Shown here: positions 1 to 5,317 of the stretch, one piece after another | Numbering within the stretch: position 1 is the first letter of the stretch | How the letters are laid out: each line of letters starts with the position of its first letter | From: Pseudomonadota bacterium | GTDB lineage: Bacteria; SAR324; XYD2-FULL-50-16; JAHJRI01 | DNA: 6,110 nt | Direction of reading: 5' to 3' | Assembly (NCBI GenBank): GCA_022360105.1 | Contig: JAKSDL010000693.1 | Coordinates: 1-6,110, forward strand | Translations under genes and position numbers: made by a program | The notes under the pieces: model-generated | Database searches by the model: none | What the model was told of the DNA's origin: nothing | The model's input: only the letters and a program-made list of their open reading frames with translations

Positions 1-47
1 CGTGTACTCTAATTGATGGGCAACGAGTTGCCCATCCTACAGCCACA
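1..47. repeat. REP-like palindromic repeat, copy 1
   Basis: This 47-bp unit recurs at 136-182 with a single mismatch (A at 6, G at 141). Its core is a perfect 10-bp inverted repeat, GATGGGCAAC (15-24) and GTTGCCCATC (27-36), separated by GA, so either strand can fold into a tight hairpin. It is followed by CCTACAGCC. The size, the hairpin and the GTAGG-type flank on the minus strand resemble dispersed REP-type intergenic repeats, but the family is inferred. The copy touches the window edge, so its left limit is unknown. Confidence 0.75.
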
Positions 48-135
48 ACAGTCAAAACTAAAATAATATCAATTGCCTGCAAATTAAGTAGATCAAAACC
101 AAATCCTAAAATGTGTGTTTTATAATTCTAAAATT

Positions 136-182
136 CGTGTGCTCTAATTGATGGGCAACGAGTTGCCCATCCTACAGCCACA
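136..182. repeat. REP-like palindromic repeat, copy 2
   Basis: Second copy of the 47-bp unit found at 1-47, in the same orientation and with one substitution. Hairpin arms are 150-159 and 162-171. It lies about 66 bp past the chemotaxis receptor stop codon, so its hairpin could also end or stabilise that transcript, although no clean T-run follows on the minus strand. The 88 bp between the two copies (48-135) are AT-rich and show no gene. Confidence 0.75.
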
Positions 183-247
183 GCCGGTTTCAGACTAGGA
201 AGGAAGGCCGGGGAAGGGGATTCTGCAGGTTAATCTTGCTTGAAAAT

Positions 248-2017
248 CTATGTAATTAAGTCACCTTCACCGGGTTCAGGCAATAAAGATTCACTATGTT
301 CAAATTCGTTCGGATCCGGTTCTTCTTCCCCGGTGAGAACCACTTGTTCAGCACCTGGAGAGTTTCTCAGGGTAAACTGACCCAGCATCTCTTTCATCTC
401 AACTGATCGATTGGTAAGTTCCATGGCAATTGAAGCGGTTTCCTGGGTGTTGGCAGCGTTGTTTTGGGTAATTTCCCCTATTTGATCCAACCCTTTGTTG
501 ATTTCCAAAATCGCCTCCGCCTGATCCTTGCTTGCTATATTGATTTCATTGACGATACTGGTAACAGTCGAAACATTTTCTTCAATTTCCCGAAGGACCG
601 AGGCTGTTTGATCGGCTTTGCTAATACCATTGGCAACTTTCGGGATCGAATCTTCAATCAAAATTGAAGTATTTTTTGCCGCCTCTGTGGCCCGGCTTGC
701 GAGGTTACGGACCTCATCCGCAACCACAGCGAATCCTTTCCCATATTTACCTGCCCTGGCGGCCTCAACCGCCGCATTGAGTGCCAGCAAGTTTGTTTGA
801 AATGCTATTTCATCAATTACCTTGATAATCTTGGCAATTTCCTGGCTGGAATCGTTGATATCCTGCATGGCAGAAACCATTTCCTTCATGTGTTGATTAC
901 CCTTCAATACCGAGTTTTGAGCATTTTCAACCAATTCGTTGGCTTTAAAAGCATTGCCTGCATTTGCTTTTGATTGAGCTCCAATTTCATTGGAGCTCAC
1001 TGTAATCTGCTCGATGCTTGAAGCTTGTTGAGATGCTCCCTGGGAAATGGTTTGACTTGAACTGTTAAGCTCTTTCGAGGCCGTGGCTATTTTCCCGGCA
1101 TGTGTCACAATATTCTCAAATACCTGGTTGAGGTTTTCGGTCATCGCCTGCAATGCCTTCCCCAGGGTATCCGCATGTGATGCCAGGTCAATATCCGCCG
1201 ATAAATCCCCTTCCGCGATCTGCTCTGCCAACTCCACTTTATTGTTCAGCGCAAAGGTCATATGGTCCATGGCAGCCAGGAGCTCACCAATTTCGTCATT
1301 ATCCTCATTATCTCTGAAACGAAATTTGTTATCGGAAGACAAATCTCCTTCCGAGATTTTTTTTGCCAGTCCGATCACTTTTCGAATCGGTTTAATGACA
1401 ATGGATTTCAGGGTAATAAAAATGAAACCGGACAATATCGCCACGCTCAAAAGGGAAACAATAACGGCAAGAATCACCATAAAGGTCGCGGCTTTATCCT
1501 TTACCTCAGAGGTGTCGGTGATTATTTGTTTTATTCTGTCTGCAGAAGAAGCAATACTGTCTTTTAGAGTTTCGTCTTCCAGCCCGATTTCAATATGGCC
1601 AACAACCTCATCCCCGCTTTTTAACTCTGCTTTTAGAACCGTATAGTCTTTATCCTTTTTATTTACAGCGATTAAAGGTTGCATGTCACTGTCATAAAAC
1701 ATCACAAATGCGATTTCAGGATCAGCCTCGGTTGTTTCAGCAATTGTCTGCAGAGTTTCAAAGTCATAACTATCTATGAGGCTCGTTCCGTAGTTTGATA
1801 GTAACCCCATCAAAGAGTTTCCCTTTCCAATCAAGGACTCGTTCAGCAGTTTTTCGACATTGGATTTTTCGTGGTCCAGTACCTCAATAAACGCCTGCGC
1901 TTGATCGTTTTGGGATTTGTAAGCAAAAAATATGGTGGTTGTGACTAAGACTGCATTCAAAACCATAGTCACAATCAAGACAATTCTAATGAATTTGGTT
2001 GTTATTGTTTTTTTCAT
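248..2017 (-). CDS. methyl-accepting chemotaxis protein, transmembrane
   Basis: A 589-aa chemoreceptor that would sense a ligand outside the membrane and control CheA through CheW. Membrane segments are at about 9-33 and 176-203 and enclose a periplasmic sensor region of roughly 140 residues. That region has a PAS/Cache-like look (for example VMFYDSDMQPLIAV near 105-118), but its ligand cannot be read. A HAMP domain follows (about 204-257, IKPI...SEGDLS), then a second HAMP-like unit (about 258-305, QIAEGDLSADID). The signalling domain contains the diagnostic hairpin tip around 402-423 (EIAFQTNLLALNAAVEAARAG). The tail is acidic and has no visible NWETF-type CheR/CheB docking pentapeptide. 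The ATG start is supported by GGGGGAG at 2024-2030, about 7 bp upstream, and by the N-terminal Lys residues before the first membrane span. It is monocistronic, behind a candidate sigma-28 promoter. Family assignment is very secure; the stimulus is unknown. Confidence 0.97.
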   Translation of the reverse strand: MKKTITTKFIRIVLIVTMVLNAVLVTTTIFFAYKSQNDQAQAFIEVLDHEKSNVEKLLNESLIGKGNSLMGLLSNYGTSLIDSYDFETLQTIAETTEADPEIAFVMFYDSDMQPLIAVNKKDKDYTVLKAELKSGDEVVGHIEIGLEDETLKDSIASSADRIKQIITDTSEVKDKAATFMVILAVIVSLLSVAILSGFIFITLKSIVIKPIRKVIGLAKKISEGDLSSDNKFRFRDNEDNDEIGELLAAMDHMTFALNNKVELAEQIAEGDLSADIDLASHADTLGKALQAMTENLNQVFENIVTHAGKIATASKELNSSSQTISQGASQQASSIEQITVSSNEIGAQSKANAGNAFKANELVENAQNSVLKGNQHMKEMVSAMQDINDSSQEIAKIIKVIDEIAFQTNLLALNAAVEAARAGKYGKGFAVVADEVRNLASRATEAAKNTSILIEDSIPKVANGISKADQTASVLREIEENVSTVTSIVNEINIASKDQAEAILEINKGLDQIGEITQNNAANTQETASIAMELTNRSVEMKEMLGQFTLRNSPGAEQVVLTGEEEPDPNEFEHSESLLPEPGEGDLIT

Positions 2018-2063
2018 CGACTTCTCCCCCGGGACTCTTTTGCATATAGAAAATCACCCTGTT

Positions 2064-2092
2064 TTATCGGCAAATTGTTGCCTTTGTTTTTA
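2064..2092 (-). promoter_or_regulatory. candidate sigma-28 (FliA) promoter of the chemoreceptor gene
   Basis: Read on the minus strand, 2071-2064 is GCCGATAA, a perfect match to the sigma-28 -10 consensus. An A-rich -35 region lies upstream: TAAA at 2092-2089 with a 17-bp gap, or AAAA at 2090-2087 with the usual 15-bp gap. The -35 match is therefore imperfect. Predicted initiation near 2057 would give a leader of about 40 nt before the ATG. Placement directly before a chemotaxis gene, a classic FliA target, strengthens the call. A small inverted repeat, GGCAA-N4-TTGCC (2069-2082), overlaps the -10. Confidence 0.65.
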
Positions 2093-2188
2093 TCCACTCC
2101 GCCCAGAGTTCCATAACGTCAAAGATAACATTTAAAAAAGCTTTTTCGGTAAGACTCTTATGCACCTGCCTGACCGTGTAGATCCCAG

Positions 2189-2231
2189 TTGCAGCAAAAC
2201 GAACAACAAGCGTACAAACGAATTGCTGCAA
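2189..2231. repeat. 9-bp inverted repeat downstream of the rhodanese gene
   Basis: TTGCAGCAA at 2189-2197 is the exact reverse complement of TTGCTGCAA at 2223-2231, with a 25-bp spacer. It lies about 40 bp past the rhodanese stop codon, so it could help end or protect that mRNA, but no T-run follows on the minus strand. A second perfect palindrome, AAAAAGCTTTTT, lies at 2135-2146. The role of either is inferred and uncertain. Confidence 0.35.
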
Positions 2232-2268
2232 TAATTTATAAAGTTCAGCATATTAGGTGAGACATCAA

Positions 2269-3081
2269 TTATTTGGTTGCTCCTTTTGCACCGAAAATGC
2301 TCCATGCACCTTTGGACAGGAAATAATAGTTCTTGAAACCATTGGCCTCCAGATAGTACTGCAACCACCTGACCTGCTTACCAACAGCATCATACATTAA
2401 AATCGTTTTTCCTTTAATCTTCTCACGGAACTGGTCTTTGGAAAGGTTTTTGACAAATCTGTCCACATCGATCTTAACAGATTTCTTGGGGAAAGCCGGA
2501 TTTTTTGCCCGCTGAATAGGATCTCTCAGATCAAACAAAACAGATGTGTCAGCCTTTGATAAATCGGTGAATTTCTTAACCGGAAGCATGTGCTTGTTTA
2601 ACTTTGACTTGGGAATCAAGTCGGATGACTTGACCGGGGACTTACCCAACAGAACTGATTTTGAAGGATTTGCCTCCGTCCATGTAAATATGCCATCATC
2701 ATGAACTCTTGCATTTGTGTAGCCCATTTCATTTGCTTTCTTGCAGGCTTTGTAACTTTTAGCGCAAGTAATTCCATTGCAGTAAAAAGCGATTTTTGCA
2801 GATTTGTTTCCTCCGACCAGTTGCTCCAATAACTTTGGAAAGGAACGCTTTGAAATGGAAATATGCTTGGCCTTTTTGATGTGAATCACATCAAACTCAA
2901 AGCGACTGCGTACATCCACAATATAATAATTATTGTAGTCCCTGTTCAGTTCTTTTGTGGTAATGGGCTTTGCAGTTGGATACTCTGATCTCAAAGGATA
3001 ATCCCCTGCAAAAACACCGGAAACAAACAAGAATGTAACCAGTAAAATACTTAACACCTTAAAATGTTTAAACTGTTTCAT
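2269..3081 (-). CDS. exported two-domain rhodanese-like protein
   Basis: A 270-aa protein with two rhodanese-fold halves. Residues 1-25 form a signal peptide: basic MKQFKHFK, a hydrophobic core, then VFA|G, placing it outside the cytoplasmic membrane. Domain 1 (about 38-145) has the family IVDVRSRFEFDVIHIKKAKHI segment and an active-site loop, YCNGITC, with candidate catalytic Cys101 and a second Cys at 106. Domain 2 (about 165-265) has LFDLRDPIQ but MYDAVGKQVRW where the catalytic loop should be, so Asp231 replaces the Cys and this half is probably inactive. The active half would carry sulfur as a persulfide or transfer it to an acceptor; the physiological partner is unknown. I chose ATG 3081 over the in-frame TTG at 3141 because it starts a clean signal peptide and has GGGGG at 3086-3090 as ribosome binding site. 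It stands alone, with its own promoter and long flanking gaps. Confidence 0.82.
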   Translation of the reverse strand: MKQFKHFKVLSILLVTFLFVSGVFAGDYPLRSEYPTAKPITTKELNRDYNNYYIVDVRSRFEFDVIHIKKAKHISISKRSFPKLLEQLVGGNKSAKIAFYCNGITCAKSYKACKKANEMGYTNARVHDDGIFTWTEANPSKSVLLGKSPVKSSDLIPKSKLNKHMLPVKKFTDLSKADTSVLFDLRDPIQRAKNPAFPKKSVKIDVDRFVKNLSKDQFREKIKGKTILMYDAVGKQVRWLQYYLEANGFKNYYFLSKGAWSIFGAKGATK

Positions 3082-3159
3082 GGTACCCCCGTAACAACTT
3101 GTGATCAGTTCTAAAAATGCCATCCAGCAGCCGAATGCCAAAAGAATACTACTGGTATT

Positions 3160-3188
3160 ATTATATAACGCTTTAACATTAAAGTAAA
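3160..3188 (-). promoter_or_regulatory. sigma-70-type promoter of the rhodanese gene
   Basis: On the minus strand, TTTACT (3188-3183, four of six consensus bases) and TATAAT (3165-3160, perfect) are separated by exactly 17 bp. Initiation near 3153 would give a leader of about 70 nt before the ATG at 3081. The geometry and the position in front of a stand-alone gene make this a convincing promoter prediction. Confidence 0.7.
3171..3184. promoter_or_regulatory. palindrome in the promoter spacer, possible operator
   Basis: CTTTAACATTAAAG is a perfect 6-bp inverted repeat with a 2-bp centre. It lies in the spacer between the -10 and -35 elements of the rhodanese promoter and overlaps the edge of the -35. 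This is where a repressor dimer would block RNA polymerase. AT-rich palindromes can arise by chance, so the operator role is inferred. Confidence 0.4.
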
Positions 3189-3489
3189 AAAAACTATGCC
3201 CCCGGAGACATCAACACATGTCGACTTGAAGCCTATCTGACATTATGCGGACAAAAAGCTATTCAAGTTTTTTTAAAACTTGTTGAAAAGAAACATACAA
3301 TCGCATTGGGGTTTGATTAATGCGGTTTGTAGTTATCGGTTTAGTTTTTTTGGTCTGCAGGAAAAGGCGCTTATTCCGGTTTTAATATGGATTTCGGCAA
3401 ACAATACGAAATGATTAAAGAAGTCTGTTGTTATTAAGAATCTTCAGGCAAGTAACAGCACACATTGAGGAGGGACTAACAAAAGGAGA
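3189..3489. other. gene-poor intergenic stretch
   Basis: About 300 bp with no convincing intact gene. It contains an AT-rich perfect hairpin, CAAGTTTT (3264-3271) and AAAACTTG (3275-3282) with a TTT loop, and the possible broken small ORF listed separately. Purine-rich, ribosome-binding-site-like tracts (GAGGAGGG near 3467-3474, AAAAGGAGAG at 3481-3490) occur on the plus strand but precede no recognisable gene. Confidence 0.5.
3320..3437 (+). pseudogene. possible frameshifted small secreted-peptide ORF
   Basis: ATG at 3320, preceded by TTGGGG, opens a signal-like sequence (MRFVVIGLVFL) but stops after 21 codons. Past the seven-T run at about 3350-3356, the +1 frame continues as SAGKGAYSGFNMDFGKQY and then EMIKEVCCY to a TAA at 3435-3437. 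Joining the two frames gives a peptide of about 38 aa with a hydrophobic N-terminus and two adjacent C-terminal Cys. It could be a decayed gene, a sequencing error in the T-run, or chance. I recognise no family, and confidence is low. Confidence 0.2.
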
Positions 3490-3535
3490 GACAGGTAGAG
3501 TTCAAGTAAATGCGGTCTTGCAGACTCCACCTGTC
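3490..3535 (-). terminator. candidate terminator hairpin of the TerB-like gene
   Basis: On the minus strand, GACAGGTGGAGT (3535-3524) pairs over 12 bp with ACTCTACCTGTC (3501-3490) with a single G-U pair. The loop is 22 nt and contains a further CAAG/CTTG pairing. A modestly T-rich tract, TCTCCTTTTGTT, follows. It starts about 40 bp past the stop codon at 3576. The stem is strong, but the large loop and interrupted T-run make it an atypical intrinsic terminator. Confidence 0.5.
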
Positions 3536-3575
3536 GATGGGAAAGAGATTTCCATGTAACACAGAAAGGTGGGAT

Positions 3576-3974
3576 CTAGTCTTTTTCGATCCTTAATTTT
3601 CTTTTGAAGGTTTCAAAAAGGGCTTCTTCTTCTGAGGTCATAATACCATCGGCCATCATTGTATCTTCCACCAGGTTCAGCAGGATAACTTTTTGAGCAT
3701 CGGACATCTGTTTGGTGAGATTATCAACAAATTCGCTGATCATCCCTTTGAAGGCGATCGATTCGATAAGATAAGGTTTAATCTCTTCTTCTATATCAGC
3801 TCTGACTTGCGTTAAATCCTGATAATCGGTTTTCCAGTGTTCATTCACGAATCTCAGGATAAGAGCCAGTTCCTTTTCATGCACTTGACCATCAATGTGT
3901 GACATCAGTAATGCACAGGTAAACGCCTTCTTTAAATTTAATTCATCAAACATTACTTTCGATTCATCAGGCAT
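3576..3974 (-). CDS. TerB-like domain protein
   Basis: A 132-aa, all-helical, cytoplasmic protein with no signal peptide or membrane segment. Two similar acidic motifs, SHIDGQVHEKEL (about 26-37) and MMADGIMTSEEEALF (about 106-120), are spaced as in the TerB/DjlA-N superfamily, in which paired Asp and Glu residues bind a metal ion. The length fits a stand-alone TerB domain (about 130-150 aa). The frame also opens at TTG 3980, but I prefer ATG 3974, which has a weak GGA about 7 bp upstream. None of the usual tellurite-resistance neighbours (terZ, terC, terD) is nearby, so a tellurite role is not supported; a generic metal-linked or stress role is as far as the sequence goes. The family call rests on the motif pattern alone. 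Confidence 0.65.
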   Translation of the reverse strand: MPDESKVMFDELNLKKAFTCALLMSHIDGQVHEKELALILRFVNEHWKTDYQDLTQVRADIEEEIKPYLIESIAFKGMISEFVDNLTKQMSDAQKVILLNLVEDTMMADGIMTSEEEALFETFKRKLRIEKD

Positions 3975-3980
3975 AATCAA

Positions 3981-4480
3981 TCCATTAAAGTAGAATTTAG
4001 CTTATGGTCGTATTGCTAACCGATCCGGGTTACAACACATTCTGATCGGGCCATGTCCAGGTCGGGCCTCCGTTTAATATCTGGCTTACTTGTATGGACC
4101 CCATCTAGTCAAGAATAGACCGGTACTTTTTCCGTTTAATTCCGTACACCCATTATAGGTCCGGTAACACAAAACGATTGGTATTAAGCATATTTTAAAT
4201 GATTCCGATTTGATATGCTACCGGTTGTGAAACAGGAATGATATTTCAAGTCCGGGGGCCGCTCCTTTAACTGCCTCCGGCAAGAAACAAGTTATTTTGC
4301 AAGGTGAACGTGATCGGGTGGATGCTCAAGGCATTAAGCCAATGGTTAACTTGACCAGCTCCTGCCTTTCGCCACTATGTTGCGAAGTTGCCAAGTCAAA
4401 CCGGGTAACAAAGTTCGTGTTTGGGATAAAGTAGGATAGTACTTCGGAGAACAACCTGTATCAATCACCCATTAGAGCGG
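3981..4480. other. 500-bp intergenic region with repeat-like remnants
   Basis: This separates the nap operon from the TerB-like gene and contains no intact gene. It holds a 10-bp direct repeat, TCCGTTTAAT (4069-4078 and 4131-4140), and a 58-bp segment bounded by imperfect inverted ends TGTATGGA (4091-4098) and TCCGTACA (4141-4148). A hairpin, CCGGGGGC (4252-4259) and GCCTCCGG (4273-4280), has no T-run. A start-less, protein-like open frame lies at 4326-4460 on the minus strand. No clear terminator for napH is visible. Together this looks like decayed or dispersed-repeat DNA, but nothing can be named. Confidence 0.4.
4326..4460 (-). pseudogene. short protein-like open frame without start, unidentified
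   Basis: A 44-codon minus-strand frame runs from just after a TGA (4463-4461) to a TGA at 4328-4326. It contains the protein-like run TSQHSGERQELVKLTIGLMP and has no ATG near its beginning; a TTG is the third codon. It begins about 20 bp downstream of the napH stop. It could be the tail of a decayed gene, the coding-like part of a dispersed repeat, or chance. No family is recognised. Confidence 0.2.
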
Positions 4481-5317
4481 TTACAGCTTTTTTGAAAAAC
4501 CAAAGGAAAGAGCCTTTCCCCTTTTTTTACAAGCGGTGATGCATTCACCGCAGTTCGTGCAGTCCGTTTCCATCCAGCGATTGACATTTTTGGGATCAAA
4601 GCCAAGGGAACAAGCTTTATGGCAGGGGTGATTGGTGGTCTGTCGGCAGAGGCATTTTTCGGTGTCATAACAGACCCTCATCCGGCGCGGGTTGACCTGC
4701 TTGGCGAGAGTGATCAATACCGATTGCGGACAGATATAACGGCACCATAAACGTCTTCCCATCAGCACTTCAATAATCAGAATTGAGCCCAACCCCAAAA
4801 TGGCCAGTGAGACATGCCATTGCTCAAACCAGAATTGAAAGATGCGGGAATACCAGGCAGGCAACGACAGCTGGTTTAAGACGGGCGTAGTGGAAAAGAC
4901 CAGAAAGCCGATAATTCCAATTATAAAAAGACCTGACTTCATTTTAAAACCGGATATGTTATAACCACTTTTTTTGCTTTTTCTTTTCTTTTTCCAACGA
5001 CGAGAAAACATATGCGCCCACTCAGAAAACAGGCCAAAGGGACAAATCCAGGAGCAAAAGACCGTACCCAAAATTGCTGCCAGTACCAGGGCAATTGCGG
5101 CACCAATGATAAGATCTGCTGAAAGGTAATTGTTTTTAAGAAAAATCTGCAGTACTGCCAGGGGATCCGCCAGGGGAATCATAAAAAAGCGAAAGGAGAG
5201 AAAGTTGCCGTACACAAAACTGATGCGAAAGTGATTAAGGAGAGGAATCACGATAAACGAGACGGCAGTTACCACCTGCACAGTTCTGCGTACGGCATGG
5301 AGAGAGGGTTTTTTCAT
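4481..5317 (-). CDS. napH: NapH-type membrane 4Fe-4S quinol oxidase subunit
   Basis: A 278-aa polytopic protein that, with NapG, would oxidise membrane quinol and pass electrons to the periplasmic nitrate reductase branch. Four hydrophobic segments are visible at about 12-30, 68-90, 128-147 and 168-187. After the second and fourth come the paired family motifs FCSWICPFG (Cys88, Cys92) and WCRYICPQS (Cys192, Cys196), shared by NapH, NosR and CcoG proteins. A lysine/arginine-rich loop (106-116) predicts a cytoplasmic side. The C-terminal domain carries Cys216, 222, 224, 232, 236 and a second set CTNCGECITAC (253-263). The first set departs from the usual CxxCxxCxxxCP spacing, and Pro is missing after Cys263. 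The start is the ATG that overlaps the napG stop as ATGA, implying translational coupling; the open frame runs on upstream to 5395 but that part lies within napG. It is the last gene of the operon. Confidence 0.88.
   Translation of the reverse strand: MKKPSLHAVRRTVQVVTAVSFIVIPLLNHFRISFVYGNFLSFRFFMIPLADPLAVLQIFLKNNYLSADLIIGAAIALVLAAILGTVFCSWICPFGLFSEWAHMFSRRWKKKRKSKKSGYNISGFKMKSGLFIIGIIGFLVFSTTPVLNQLSLPAWYSRIFQFWFEQWHVSLAILGLGSILIIEVLMGRRLWCRYICPQSVLITLAKQVNPRRMRVCYDTEKCLCRQTTNHPCHKACSLGFDPKNVNRWMETDCTNCGECITACKKRGKALSFGFSKKL

Noticed and set aside
1..182. CRISPR array
   Set aside because: There are only two units, the 88-bp spacer is too long, and the repeat is a tight 22-bp palindrome with flanks. 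REP-type repeats fit better.
464..1646. Several plus-strand open frames of 60-187 codons opposite the chemoreceptor gene
   Set aside because: They are antisense shadows of a clearly coding MCP gene and show no recognisable motifs.
2132..2368. 78-codon minus-strand frame overlapping the rhodanese C-terminus
   Set aside because: It is an out-of-frame shadow of the rhodanese gene that runs into the intergenic region, with no domain features.
3082..3141. Longer start of the rhodanese gene at TTG 3141
   Set aside because: It would place about 20 residues before a good signal peptide and begin only about 12 bp after the predicted transcription start. ATG 3081 has a ribosome binding site.
4252..4280. 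Intrinsic terminator for napH
   Set aside because: The hairpin CCGGGGGC/GCCTCCGG pairs well only on the plus strand, lies about 200 bp from the stop, and has no T-run on the minus strand.
4341..4420. Integron attC site
   Set aside because: GTTAAC-like and GGGTAAC-like cores are present, but they do not form the required RYYYAAC/GTTRRRY pair with inner sites.
3981..4480. tRNA or other structured RNA gene
   Set aside because: I found no cloverleaf, TTCGA arm or known riboswitch core on either strand in this or the other intergenic regions.
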